Origin: Norana najaformis
Taxonomy: Eukaryota > Annelida > Clitellata > Crassiclitellata > Hormogastridae
Length of the DNA stretch: 64,000 bases
NCBI GenBank assembly: GCA_964023275.1
Contig: OZ029929.1
Location: forward strand, 1,203,001 to 1,267,000
Direction: 5' to 3'
Part shown: piece after piece, positions 1 to 10,400 of the stretch
Numbering within the stretch: the first letter of the stretch is position 1
How the letters are laid out: each line of letters starts with the position of its first letter
The notes under the pieces: model-generated
The model's database searches: none
What the model was told of the DNA's origin: nothing
Seen by the model: the letters and a program-made list of their open reading frames with translations, nothing else
Program-made: the position numbers and the translations under genes

Positions 1-189
1 CCTTAATGGACGATCCCTTTATTGTACCAACATCATTTAGGCTGACATAGTGAACACCTGTGATTAGTTTCTCTGGCAGTGGCGCTACATAAATTTCCAT
101 TTACAGTTACTAGAAGATTACGTACCCTCGTGCTGATCAGAAAGACAGTCCAGATATGCTGAAACACAACCACAGATGAATCAATTTGA

Positions 190-545
190 TTGCAATCGTA
201 AGCTCCAGATATCTACAGCACCCAGTGAAGGCTAAGTTGTGGGAACCAGCTTATTCTCACACGCTCAGTCAAAACAAAATCGATGGGCAGAAAGAGTTTG
301 GTTCCAGGTCAAGATAGTCAGACGGCTATAGAGGATGGTATTTGGAATTGAATTGGGAAGAAAGAGAAGGGGAAGAGGAAGAATCAGGATAGGGGTGGTA
401 GAAAAGGAATGTTTTCAGTTCTGAGTGAAAGACCTGCACCTGTAAGAGGTGAAGTGTTGGTGAGTTCGTATGATGGGTCAGACAACTGTCGTAATTCTGG
501 TGGGAGTTTCTTCCAGAGAATGCCCTGGAAATCAAACTTCAAAAT
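190..545 (-). mobile_element. CR1/L2-like LINE, 3'-terminal fragment
   Basis: Read on the minus strand, 535-326 encodes the carboxyl end of a non-LTR retrotransposon reverse-transcriptase protein, with the pattern FHSELKTFLF followed by YPDSSSSPSLSSQFNSKYHP and a stop. The 3' end (about 325-195) carries the tail typical of this family: a TTTTGACTGAGCG-like segment, AAGCTGGTTC, then GGTGCTGTAGATATCT and GATTACGA. The same tail recurs more than ten times in the window. The copy is 5'-truncated and not functional. Family assignment to the CR1/L2 group is inferred from the Lys-Thr-x-Leu-Phe carboxyl signature. Confidence 0.75.
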
Positions 546-723
546 CTAGAATTAAAATTCTCTTTCAACGTCCATGAGCGTTTCTTAACATTAAGAATGC
601 TGTAAGGATTTTCAAATACAGACTTGCATGAAAGCATGCACAAAAACATAAAAATGTAAATGCACGTCTGATAGTTTTACAGAAAGTGAAACTGCAAACA
701 ATGCCATGTGAACAGGTCATACA

Positions 724-850
724 CTGAACAGGTGATATAATGAACAGATGTTATAATGAACACGTGTTAGAATGAACAGGTGTTAGAATGAACAGGTGTT
801 AGAATGAACAGGTATTAGAATGAACAGGTGTTACAATGAACAGGTGTTAT
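724..850. repeat. 16-bp minisatellite
   Basis: About eight copies of a unit like tgaacaggtgttagaa. It lies just 3' (minus-strand sense) of the splice donor that ends the 865-3300 exon, so it starts about 14 nt into the following intron. Confidence 0.85.
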
Positions 851-864
851 AAAGGAAAACTTAC

Positions 865-3300
865 ATTTGTAAAGGTATATCTGAGCAGACAGCAAATCGA
901 AAGAGCTTCCTTGTGGATGGCAGTTTGTTTCCTGATGGACTTCTGTAGCAGTTCTGTCGGATTTTGTTTCAAGAAGGCATTGATTTCTTTTGAGGCCTGG
1001 ATCTTGTTTGACGACGTTGCAATCCGGTTTATGAAGTGACCGTTCTTGTTTGATGACATCACAGTTGTGTTTGTGAGAAAATGGTTCTTGTTTGATTGGG
1101 ACTTCGTATTCATGTTCATGAGGGCACAGTTCGTGTTTTACGTCACAGTCTTCTGTAACAAGGCGTTGTTCTTTGATTTCTTCCTGTGGAAGTGAGTTGC
1201 AAGTTGTCCGTTGATCATCTCCGAGTGCAGTTTCTGATTTGGTTGGCACAGCTTCTTCTCGGAAGCACTTGGCATCTGTGACCTGGTTGAATACCAGTTT
1301 TTCCACAAGCATCGGTGCCACCTTTACTACGGGTGCCCGAGCACATGGGCCCAGTATCGTACTTGACCCATGACATGAACCAGATGGTGAACTCTGACCT
1401 ACACTTGAGCAGAAGCTCTGACCCACACTGGAGCTTTCAGTATGGCCTAAACTCGCACAGTTTGAACCTGAGCTTTCGCTGTGACCTGAACTTGACCCAG
1501 AACTTGAACACAAACTGTGACTTGAACTACATATTGTTTTCAACAGTTGATTGGGAGCAACAACAGAAATTGGGCGACCTGTACTGGACAGAGGAGTGGC
1601 GCAGGGTGAAAGATCTACGGAAATTACTCCTAAGTTGGTCACTGATACGGAGTTCATTGCACTCTTTGTCGCGGCTGAAACAGTTAAACTCTTACTCGAT
1701 GCAGTGCAATTTACTGGATGTACCTCAACTTTATCAGAACTTATAGAATTATTAGAACTTATGGGCTCTGGCGGTTTTGTGGTACTTGATAGGTTGTCTT
1801 TTACACAACCTGTGTTCTGTACAGTACCCGTGGCAGATATGTTTAGTTCTTTGGCGGAATCTGTCCTGTGCTTCTCCGCTTTAGCATTTCTAGTTATGCT
1901 GTTATTTTGGCAAGCTTTGGCATCCTTTAACAGTCTGACACAAGATACTACCTTCTTCACTTCTGAATCAATGTACGTGCCACTCTGTAACGTGGTATTT
2001 CTCATCACTTCGTAGCAGTTATTCTCATTACTACAGTTGCTGGTCAGAAGAACTGCTTGTGACTTGGTGTTATGAAGCTCCTCGTCGAGATGGTCGAAAT
2101 CAGTAGAGACTGAAGGTTCAGCTGGTGTAATGCCGGTGTAATTTGTTGATTTGGGTCCAGATTCTGCTTCTTGTGCATCAAACCCAAACGAAATGCCAAC
2201 TATGTTTTCCGATTCCTTGTAATGTTTGTCGGTAAACACAACGGGTGGGCGGATATTTCTTGATTTTGCAGCTGGACTCTTGCTTTTTAAATAACCACAA
2301 GAAGTGACCTTTGTGGAAAGACTATGAACTTTACTCTTCACGCTAACCCCAGTTGGATGAGTTTGACTTTCAGTTTGATGAGTCGTGCGTTTGTTCTTAA
2401 TTTGTAAGTCTTGACTTGGGTGTTCGGTTGATGTGCCACCTTTCTGAACACTTGAATTTGTCGAAGGATTTTGTTCACCGCCTTCGAACGTTACAGTAAC
2501 TTCTCTCCTGTGGCTGCTAGTCACAGTCTGGTCAGAAGAGTCCTGCGTCTTTGGGACAAATGACCTATTTTCACACATCAAGGCTTTCGACTGTTTATAA
2601 ATGCCTTTTGGCTTTCTGATGCGTTCCATTTCAGGGTGGCTTTGATGAACTTCAGAAGTCAAATGCATCGCATTCAGACTATTTTCTTTAGTAGGGTGTG
2701 GTTTTCCCTTCTTTTTTCTGCTCACAGTAATAAAATCATGCCCTGTGATATCATCCGAGTCTCGGTCCATATCTGAAGGGTCTTCTTCTGGATTTACACC
2801 CTTGTGAATTGTTGAATCAGTTTTCTCGGTTTTGCTTCCGTGTTCCTCCAATTCTGTTTCTTCAGAGAGCTTCCGCCCTCTGACCTCATGTTTTAACCTG
2901 TTGTCAAAGGATCCGTTTTGATGCTTTTCAGAGTTGTTCTTCATAACATGCTTTTTCGTTTTTGTTTTCACAGAATCCTTCTTCAGTGTCCCACTATTTA
3001 TAAACTTAACGAGGTCTTCAACTGACATTTGACCTTTGTACTCTGGTACGTCTTCCGCCCTTTGTACTCGTTTCGTGTCGGCAAGACGGGCCTTTCTCAG
3101 GCGCCCTCTGCTGGTCGTTTTTTCAGCAATGGGAGCCAGCGAGTCATCCTTTCGCAGGTCACTCGGATATGTCAGACTGGAAGTGAAGTAAGGTGTGGCA
3201 GAAGAACCGAGAGTTGTTGGGCTGGGAGGATTCTCCGATTTTCTCAACTTCTCATCTTCACCTTGATTCGGATGATAACCCAATTTGCTGTCGTGGTCAT
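865..3300 (-). CDS. Large internal exon of an unrecognised Lys/Ser-rich, probably nuclear protein
   Basis: The minus strand is open for 2.4 kb. The exon starts after an acceptor (ttttcag, AG at 3302-3301) with the second base of a codon. It ends at a strong donor (gtaagt, GT at 864-863) after one base of a codon, so it gives about 811 residues and both ends continue elsewhere. I do not recognise the family. Counting residues from the codon at 3283, the visible parts are: a basic patch RGRLRKARL (60-67), a small acidic/hydrophobic motif SVEDLVKFIN (87-96) followed by a Lys-rich run, the motif DFITVSRKKKGK (183-194, a possible nuclear localisation signal), a long Ser/Thr-rich disordered part with a Ser/Gly-rich block near 600-660, and near the end (715-761) four regularly spaced Val/Ile-Lys-x-Glu/Asp motifs of the SUMO-acceptor type. 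Neither flanking exon is identified. The plus-strand ORFs across this exon are shadows. Confidence 0.8.
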
Positions 3301-3304
3301 CTGA

Positions 3305-3660
3305 AAATTTTTAACACAATTTTGCTGAGATGGATACATGCAGAGGCAAGAAAGGAAACTGTTCCTTCCCTACTCAGCTTATTCCTGTTGCGAGTCAGAT
3401 GGGTCAGCAAACGCTGCATTCTTCACCCAGTGGGGATCTGATAGTCCCATGCTACCCTGCAGTGGCTCAGGCTCATCGTGCTTTCTTGTGTATTGGGGAC
3501 CGTCCTTCTGGAACAATCTTCCTCTTAAGATTCAAATTCTCCCCCCAAACAGCTCAAAAAAACCTCTTTTTATCTTAAGACACCCATTTTTTGATCTTTT
3601 AGAGGGTCACCTTGCAGCGCCTTTGTGAGGTTCGTCACATGCGCTATATAAGGTTTTTGG
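3305..3660 (+). mobile_element. LINE 3' fragment (carboxyl end of RT protein)
   Basis: The plus strand reads a frame-damaged LINE terminus: an FWNNLPLKIQ-type segment (the WNxLP motif common at the carboxyl end of CR1/L2/RTE proteins), then KKPLFILRHPFFDLL. It ends with a 3' tail containing tgcgctatataagg near 3644, close to the GCGCT-TATA tail found in other families here. It is a decayed, 5'-truncated copy lying just upstream (minus sense) of the 865-3300 exon. Confidence 0.6.
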
Positions 3661-4782
3661 GGGATACATACATACCCCACTCGTGACTTCTCTAAACCAT
3701 TGTTACATTTCTATTGTGTGTGACAAAGAAATATGAATGGTACCATCTATGTTTGTCCGAGCACAGGCGAATCGAAGAGCAGTCCGGCCATGCACCCCGT
3801 CTGAGATATGCCTGCTCGCCGTGACCCCTGTGCTAGATGTAACGTAATTCTTCGCAGCTTCTCGGTGCTACACAAACCCGCGTCAGGGATTCGAGCTTCT
3901 TCACCGGCGCTGCTTTGAATCAAGTTTGCAGGAAACAGATTGTTGGGTCAGTTTCTGTGTCAGGTCAGAATCCAGGGATCGGGCCGGAGAAGACAGCATG
4001 TTGCCTCGAGGTGGGTAGGGATTGTAATGGCAACGATGATCGTAGGATGGTCCAGGATCGAGTGCTTCACCAAGCAGTATACATGTACTTCGGTACCGGC
4101 GTAAGCTGGGAAGTAAACGGCAAGTCATGCTATGCGATGGCCCGTGTCCACGACCCTGGGATTCGTCCACTGCCAGCTCTAGGGCCTAAAGAAAGGAAAT
4201 GAGCACCTCCCCTAGGTCTCACTTGTGGGGTGTGGGATATTAGAACAGGGCAAGCGGACGAGAGAAGCCATACAAAGAGAGGATTAGCGAATTGACAGAG
4301 GTCCTTCGGGAGTACTGGAGTCGCCAGGCATGGAAACCAATAAAATTTCAAGCATTGCAACAGTGACTCGGTGTTCCAAAACTTTGAATCAATTACATAA
4401 AGCTGCAAATTGCCTTTGAGAGGTTGTTAAGAGGCACAGCACGTGTGAATACTCCCATAAAGACATCACATGTAGGCTACGTGACCGATTTATTGTCTGT
4501 CTTAAGTTTACTGCCTCGTCAGTCTTATGGAGACCCGTCAACTTCCGTAATCAATTAATCAGTCTGCTTTGCTTACAATTTTTGCACTTCACGGTTCAAT
4601 TTTTCATCATACCTGGATGTGAGTAAACCCTAGCAGAGTTTTAAAACTTTAATGGTTACAAAATCCCTAGTCAAGCAGAATGGTTGTTTACGCAACACAT
4701 TAGGTAGGCCCTACGCTACTGGATGCAATGAAGGCCTGCATTAGTATGTACCTAAATGTAAATATACACGTTTTCTATAGAG
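3661..4782. other. Non-coding stretch with one SINE B tail
   Basis: Apart from a truncated SINE B copy at about 4060-4245 (plus strand), I see no coding potential, RNA gene or ordered repeat here. Confidence 0.5.
4060..4245 (+). mobile_element. SINE B, truncated 3' part
   Basis: Contains the shared body of the SINE B family: the caccaagcagta segment, ggtaccggcgtaagctggga, then gggattcgtccactgcca and agggcctaaagaaaggaaatg. The tRNA-like head is missing. Better copies are at 24045-24305 (minus), 25995-26230 (plus) and 30105-30370 (minus). Confidence 0.75.
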
Positions 4783-4960
4783 ATCGTATGGCCTCGACCC
4801 TGCCCGTTTGAATGGGCGCCACGCCATTTAAGGTCCCCGTGTACGGACCGTGCTAGCCCGAGATTCAAATCTCTGAAATAGGCCTAAGCCACGACTGGGA
4901 CGCGAACCGCTCAGAGGCGCCTTGTATGAAGTCGTATGCAATAAAGTCCTACATTACTAC
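4783..4960 (-). mobile_element. SINE A copy
   Basis: Antisense copy of the SINE A family. On the minus strand it has a B-box-like GGTTCGCGTCC near 4908-4898, then a gatttgaatctc segment, then ggaccttaaatggcgtgg and a cccattcaaacgggc segment. Sister copies are at 5880-6110, 7385-7595, 12360-12515, 31890-32115 and 34410-34530. Confidence 0.75.
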
Positions 4961-5579
4961 AGTTTGCGTCCAGACTTCGTCGTAGTTACTTACTGAGGAA
5001 CGAGGTGGGAACAAATATGAATGGCCGTCCGAACTGCGACCAGAATTGATCCGGCGTCCGGCAGTGCATGTTTCCGTTGCGAGAATTCAGCCAGAGCCGA
5101 CAAAATCCAAATCAATCCGAGCCCAGATATACTGGCGAAGAATCCAGTAGAACTCACAGTTCCGTATGTAAAATGGATCGAAGATGCTACGATTAGATAA
5201 GCGGTAAAGTCCCCTGAAGCCTAATCGACTCGAAGAAGCCGAATTCAGACGGTTCAGAGGCCCGGTAAAGTCCGAGCCGGGGTCCAGACGAAACGCGAAC
5301 GAATTCCAACAAAAACAACCAACTCGACAATATCTGACTCCAAACGATCTTTGTTCACCCGTTTTCTGGTTTGTCGCTACGACCGGCACGCGCTGCTCAC
5401 TTTCCACACGTCATTCATAATAAAGTACCTACAGAAAGACCCGTCGACCCGACAATTCAAAGTTCACGGGAGCCGTCGGTCAACTATAGGCCCGCCCCTT
5501 TCGATGTGTACGCAACAATAACGCACCCTTGTACAGTACAGTGTAAACTCGCTATAACACGAGATATAACACGTGGGGC
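4961..5579. other. No recognisable feature
   Basis: A minus-strand ORF of about 106 codons (5087-5407) has no recognisable domain and no supporting splice signals that I can defend. I treat this stretch as non-coding. Confidence 0.4.
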
Positions 5580-5765
5580 ACGGTAGCATATTGAATAAAG
5601 CGCTCGGCTTGTAGCGGAAAGAGTACGGGTTCGAGCCTCCTCCGAAAAGGTTGCTGTGTAGGGACCTTGAGCAAGTCCTTAACTCGCTATTGCTCGATGC
5701 CATCGCCTGATGCTAAGGCATTAGATAGTGGCGCTTAATATATCCAGAAATAATTTTAAAAATAA
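5580..5765 (+). mobile_element. SINE C copy (tRNA-derived)
   Basis: Full-length-looking SINE C. It has a tRNA-like head (agcgctcggcttgta, then the B box GGTTCGAGCC near 5630), a body with agggaccttgagcaagtcc, and a tail attagatagtggcgcttaat. Other copies: 8815-8945, 20570-20735, 22915-23075, 30670-31095, 32340-32725, 53925-54265 and 56640-56755. Confidence 0.85.
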
Positions 5766-5879
5766 CGCTCCAATATAACATAAATTCTGATATAACGCGG
5801 TCAGTTCGTGAATCCCAAATTAATTCAACCATAGAAACTCTTTCTTAAATTCTGACCCACACGTGGCCTACACGGGTAT

Positions 5880-6110
5880 ATGCGTACGCCAAGGAGTCTC
5901 TGTGCCTGAGGATCCCCGGTTCACGTCCTGATCGTGGCTTATTTCAAGGATTTAAATCTCGGGCTAGTACGGTCTGTGAACGCGGACCTTAAATGGCGTG
6001 GCTCCCATTCAAACTAATAGCGGTGGTGAAGGATCTCGCCCGATAAATTCATTGAAAAATGAGCTGGTTCGATGCCACACGGTCGCTGCATAAAACCTAT
6101 ACAATTACAT
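5880..6110 (+). mobile_element. SINE A copy (tRNA-like head)
   Basis: One of the clearest copies of SINE A, about 230 bp. It has a tRNA-like head with the B-box-like GGTTCACGTCC near 5920, the body segment atttaaatctcgggctag, gaccttaaatggcgtgg, then aaggatctcgcccgataaat, and a tail with cggtcgctgcataaaa. The head suggests descent from a tRNA and pol III transcription; this is inferred from the box sequence only. Confidence 0.8.
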
Positions 6111-7164
6111 TTACCTCAGCGTGGTGAGAGGGTGACACAAACAAGTGGGAATGCCTGCTGAGATAATGCCATCAGTGAAGGCCGAAGCACCACCTGGGGG
6201 CTACGCGAGGTGGTCAGGCTCAGCAGAAACTCCGACAACAGTTGGCTAACGTGGCTGGCGAAGGTCTGGGAAACAGCGGGTCTTAGATCATGAGTTGGAT
6301 GGAGGACTGCATCCTTGTGTAAAACAAGCATAGCGGCAACGGATGACTTCAGAAAATGGGAAGGCCTATCTGGTGCAGGCGTTATCCCCACTGCGAGGTG
6401 GAAATACGTGGGAACCTACGACCTCATCTCCCGACTAGCACCATTGATAACTTGTCCATGGTGCAGCCAATCCTCGGCTCGAGGACGGTTGACGAAAAGA
6501 CATAGAAACTGAACGCATTATAAAGCGGTCTTGCTATAAAGCGGTTCTTGTTATGGCTGTCGGTCAGCATCATAACGAGTTTCTTGTGTACTTCGGTCAA
6601 GGCAGTAGCAGATTTTTCTAATCAAATGCCGATTAGATCGTGCGACCCCGCAGAGAAGTTGGGACACTGGCAACCGGCTTCGGGCACACCACGGGCACCT
6701 CCGACACACGAGTACAGGCTACGCGTAGCGTACACTCGCCGGGTAGATCACGCTACGCACCCCGGCATTACTAAGGAGGAATATTCCGAACACCGAACAT
6801 AATAGTAAAAATAAACACGCGGGGAGTCGTCGATACTGCCTGCCTTCGCGACGGGGTCAGATGTTGAACCTTGGAATTTGTGCTTGTCTTAAGACGACGG
6901 CCCAATCGAATACGATGCGACGCTGCCTTATCTATGGATCTGTTTACTAAGTATTGCTCTCGCGCCTTCTGTTGTTCTTCTGTCGTGAACGCAGGCACTG
7001 AGACGCAGGCAGACTTAGTTGTCGGACAGATGAAGGGATGGACGAAAGTCCGATTGACTCATCCACGAGAATCCAATATAATATATCCGCAGTCTGTCGG
7101 CTTAATCGGAAACGTTGACTTGAGTTTTTACAAAGCCCAAAGAAAGCTAGGTCGCGGGAACCTT
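6111..7164. other. Non-coding stretch with an RTE-type pol tail
   Basis: Contains only the short pol remnant at 6425-6515. A minus-strand ORF at 6771-6998 (Glu/Gln/Lys-rich, includes an RSIDKAASHRIRLGRRLK stretch) has no recognisable domain, splice partner or neighbour support. I left it uncalled. Confidence 0.4.
6425..6515 (+). mobile_element. RTE-type LINE pol, carboxyl remnant
   Basis: The plus strand carries the end of the typical RT protein tail, His-Gly-Ala-Ala-Asn-Pro-Arg followed by Glu-Asp-Gly and a stop (atggtgcagccaatcctcgg at 6459-6478). A fuller copy of the same tail is at 60530-60715. Confidence 0.6.
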
Positions 7165-7365
7165 CTTATGTCGCCCCCCCCCCCCCCCCCGCTGGAACCG
7201 TCTCTCTCGAGATCTGCGACTCGAGCTCCCCCTGTCAGCGTTTCGCAAGCGCCTGAAGACTGTACTGCTTAACAGTGATTTTACTTGTTCGGGTCGGGAG
7301 CGCCTCTGTTAAGTTTATTCTCTGAGAGGGGCTTTATAAATCTTAAATTACAACTACAAATTAAG
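7165..7365 (+). mobile_element. LINE 3' fragment
   Basis: Encodes the LPLSAFRKRLKTVL-type carboxyl end of a LINE RT protein and then a tail with gggctttataaatcttaaat. The same family is at 21220-21395 and, with a longer coding part, at 29405-29775. It is preceded by a run of 17 C (7176-7192). Confidence 0.7.
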
Positions 7366-7384
7366 CACTAAGCCAGAACAAAAT

Positions 7385-7595
7385 CGATAGACAGGTAATA
7401 AGGATCCCGGTTCGCTTACAGATAGTGGCTGTATTTCAGAGATTTGAATCTCTGGCTATTTAAATCACGAGGACCTTAAATGGCGTGGCACCCATTCAAA
7501 CGGGCAGCGCTGGTGAAGGATCTCACCCGATTAATTCGTTGACAAATGAGCAGGATCCAGGCCATACGGTCGCTACAGAAAAACATGTACATTAA
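7385..7595 (+). mobile_element. SINE A copy
   Basis: Plus-strand copy: head with ggatcccggttcgcttacag, body with gatttgaatctctggc, gaccttaaatggcgtggc, a ccattcaaacgggca segment, and tail acggtcgctacagaaaaac. Confidence 0.8.
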
Positions 7596-7800
7596 AAATT
7601 AGATTCTGTTCCAGGTCGTAATACAGAGGCCAGGCAGGCAGACAACAAGACGAATCTCGGCTCACTTTGTCTGACGATCTCTACAGCTTCTGATAACCAT
7701 AGCCGAGGGTTCCCTTTAAAGGGCAGGCTACAGTACGTCAACCCCAAACTGCCTTTAAAAACCCAGATATTGACACATAACAGAACTGTCAGTGTCTTAC

Positions 7801-8030
7801 GGAAGGAATTTTTGTATGCATCTTTGTCCTGTTTAATACAGACTGCCTGTCCATCTTGACACTCATTTTCATTCCTTTTTCGTCTAGATATTTGTGCCTC
7901 CGAAGGTTGTAATCTAACCTATTGGCTCCCATTGTTCCAGTATCATAAACCATGATTGCTTCAAATGAAACTGTAGTCAGATATGATAACACTGAGGAGA
8001 TGTCTGGTTGAAATCCAAAGGATGTAGCAA
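7801..8030 (-). CDS. Candidate internal exon, product unrecognised
   Basis: On the minus strand an open frame of 76 codons runs from a plausible acceptor (accag, AG at 8032-8031, after a pyrimidine-rich stretch) to a good donor (gtaaga, GT at 7800-7799). It enters after one base of a codon and leaves at a codon boundary. The translation includes SFGFQPDISSVLSYL and, later, NRLDYNLRRHKYLDEKG. I do not recognise a family. The exit phase does not fit the next known minus exon (3300), so it would need a further exon or belong to another gene. It may also be an old transposon fragment or chance. Confidence 0.3.
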
Positions 8031-8084
8031 CTGGTGTGATTAGGTGTTGGAAGAAGTTGATCTGTGATTTACACTGCTACTCTT

Positions 8085-8205
8085 GGGCCTTGACCTGAAT
8101 GCTTTTGCCTATTGATTTTGTTTTGACTAAGCGCTTGTGAATAAGCTGGTCCTTGTGACGTGGCTTTCATTGGGCACTGTAGAAATCTCGGGATTACGAT
8201 GTTAG
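8085..8205 (+). mobile_element. CR1/L2-like LINE 3' tail
   Basis: Non-coding 3' end of the family at 190-545: gattttgttttgactaagcg, gtgaataagctggtcc, then gggcactgtagaaatctcgg and gattacgatg. Confidence 0.75.
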
Positions 8206-8814
8206 TCAGCACATAACAATGGTTTAAAGTGGTTCAGGAGACAAACTCTGTTCTAAAACCACTGCAAATTACCACAGATGATCAACAGCCAGTCCTTCCT
8301 AGTTTCCTATTTTAAACTGTGATAGTGTCCATGGAGACACTCCTATCACCCACACCATTCCATAAGCCTACAATTCTTGCACTAAGAAATTTCTGCCCTT
8401 ATCTCCCTTTTGGTTTCTTACACTCTCTGAAATTCTCAGTCTTTCATTCACTTAAAAAGTACAAACCGACATTTTCGATTCATTACTACTGTATATTTTG
8501 ACCAGCAAATCTTTAATTTTACACTGTTAACTCCATATTACACGCTTCATCACAACGTGAATTAGGCCTATGATATAAAGCAGTCAGGCAGTGGATCCAA
8601 ATTAAGTTCAGCCTTAACACAACCTCACTGTACGGCAGTTTTTGATATGGCCTCCAAAGGCAGCCATGTAATTGTAAGTGTAATCAGAAATTTATATTGT
8701 GTCACTTCAAGAAGCTAATCAGAGGCACTTTTTGTGCCAACCTTACTGAAGTTATATGTTATTATAATAATTATTATTAGTTTTCATTTACAAAGTCAGT
8801 AAATCTGAATCTGA

Positions 8815-8945
8815 GGTGCAAAGCAATTGTGAGTGAAGGACTTGCTCAATGTCCCTACACAGCAACTGTCTCAGACGAGGCTCGAACCCATACTCTCCGC
8901 GTTACAAGCCAAGCGCTCTAACTGATCAGCTATCCTAGCCCCACA
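8815..8945 (-). mobile_element. SINE C copy, 3'-truncated
   Basis: Antisense copy: the + strand shows gacttgctcaatgtccctac, the inverted B box cgaggctcgaacccatactc, then caagccaagcgctctaactg (inverted head). The tail with gtggcgcttaataa is lacking. Confidence 0.75.
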
Positions 8946-9169
8946 CATGAAAAACAGAAAATTTAAGTATTAGTAATCATTGCGCAGATAACTAGAAGAG
9001 TCACGAATGGTAAGCTTGCTCACACTTGCAGAGTTCTAACCCACTGCAGTGAGTTTCTAGTGTGAATGTCTGTCAGAGTCTTTGCTAGAGTTATGCCCTA
9101 GCCACACTGATGCCAATGAATTTTTCCATTGTTTATGGTAACTTGTCAATCTCTACTTCAAAATGTGGC

Positions 9170-9325
9170 ATCTGCAGTCATCATAATTGTCAGCTCAAGA
9201 TTTCTACAGTGCCCAACGAAAGCTAAGTTGCAAGAACCAGCTTATTCAAAGGCGTTCAGTCAAAACAAAATCGTTAGGCAGGAAGGGTTCGGTTCCAGGT
9301 CAAGATCCAAGCGTTGGGTAGACCA
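9170..9325 (-). mobile_element. CR1/L2-like LINE 3' tail, antisense
   Basis: Antisense copy of the family tail: agatttctacagtgcccaac, aagaaccagcttattc, gtcaaaacaaaatcgttagg, then ggttccaggtcaagatcc. Confidence 0.75.
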
Positions 9326-9412
9326 TACAATCTTCTGAATTTCAACTTCATTGTGCAGCAGACCACAGACTCCGTGGATAGCTGGAGACGAGAAAACGCC
9401 ATTGCACTGCGC

Positions 9413-10400
9413 TCATACTATTCGATTTTGTTTTAGAAGTTCATGTCCTTTCTGAAACAAAAACATTTCCTTTTAATTTTGAACATTACTGTATTCATTC
9501 CAAACAAAACTGTTGCAAATCAAAGGCTGGATAAAGTCGGGAATCTGCCTGGATTTTCAACCAGACTTTGCTACACTCTGGACTGGTTCTTATGAATTAG
9601 AAGAACTGGTAGAACCTCCTTACGAACGCTACCTTTGAGAACCATTTCAAGTTCGAAAAAGGTTATGTTGTAACCATGAACATGTTGACAAAAGATCATG
9701 TAATGTAAAAATATGTATTTCTGTACGTATCAAAACACTTGATATAGCTCCTTTTAAGTTTATGCAACTCTAAAAAGCGACCACAAACCTCAGAAGAATG
9801 ATCTTGATGTTGAAGAACATTTTGATAAAGTGCAAAACCTAGAGCAGAGTTGGCTCTTGGACCTTGTTGGAAGCCCATCCAAAGCTTTGGAATTCACTGC
9901 CCGTTTCAGTTCGTTCTGTCAATTCTCCTTCAACTTGTTTACCCACCAGTGCCTTGCTTCTGGTTTCTCTGATCCATCGGAATTCAACCATTCTTCTCCA
10001 ATGATTTATGATTTTTGATTGCAATTCTGACTTCAAGCGATCATTGACTGATACCTTGGGCATTTATGATAATGGTGCCATAGAAATCTTTAGATTAGAT
10101 TAGACTAGAGCAATGCAATACGCAAGAAATCTGCCATAGTGTTGCACAATTTTACAACAAAGGGTCATTTTCATACTATGCATGGAACAACAGACACAGT
10201 TACAAAAGCACAAACAGGTAGCCGACACTCACCCGAAGCAGACGAAGTCTTTCTGATGGAGCTTCGACGTCGCGATTTTCTTCAAATTCGTTTCTAATCC
10301 GACGTAGGTAGAAGTCTTTGTCTGTGAACTTTAACCTTTTGCCATTTCTTAATAGTAGCTTGTACAATGCAAGCACATTCGTTCGACTCCACTCCAGCAT
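9413..10400 (-). CDS. MIEF1-microprotein-like LYR protein, two exons, 68 aa
   Basis: Two coding exons on the minus strand: 10400-10233 (56 codons, donor gtgagt) and 9451-9413 (12 codons and stop TGA, acceptor tttgtttcag). The intron is phase 0. The protein begins MLEWSRTNVLALYKLLLRNG, continues with TDKDFY..IR.EF..N and ends KGHELLKQNRIV. This matches, over its full length, the ~70-aa LYR microprotein encoded upstream of human MIEF1 (WSR, VLxLYR, TDRDFY, IRREF, a Lys-Gly near the end and a short hydrophobic terminus). The LYR motif is LYK here. LYR proteins fold as a three-helix bundle and bind acyl carrier protein; the human microprotein is mitochondrial and is linked to mitoribosome assembly. 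This is family knowledge, not seen in the sequence. The second exon is too short for ORF scans. No MIEF1-type ORF follows in the next several kb on the minus strand. The intron holds a LINE fragment (9835-10115). Confidence 0.87.
9835..10115 (+). mobile_element. LINE fragment with (GATTA)n-type tail
   Basis: Encodes, with stops, the segment SKALEFTARFSSFCQFSF and a tail with atttatgataatggtgccat, agaaatctttagattagatt. It lies inside the intron of the LYR gene in antisense orientation to it. A sister copy at 19840-20095 has the same organisation. Confidence 0.7.

Noticed and set aside
1315..2015. Plus-strand ORFs of 143 and 154 codons
   Set aside because: They are antisense to the 2.4-kb exon on the minus strand, which has splice sites and protein-like composition.
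865..3300. Assignment to the FAM193 family
   Set aside because: A short acidic/hydrophobic motif followed by Lys-rich sequence suggested it, but I see no match to the conserved carboxyl region and cannot support the name.
5087..5407. 106-codon minus ORF
   Set aside because: It has no recognisable family, and its boundaries and neighbours give no support for a gene.
6771..6998. Minus ORF with a Lys/Arg/Gln-rich start
   Set aside because: It has no domain, no convincing splice sites and lies among SINE/LINE debris.
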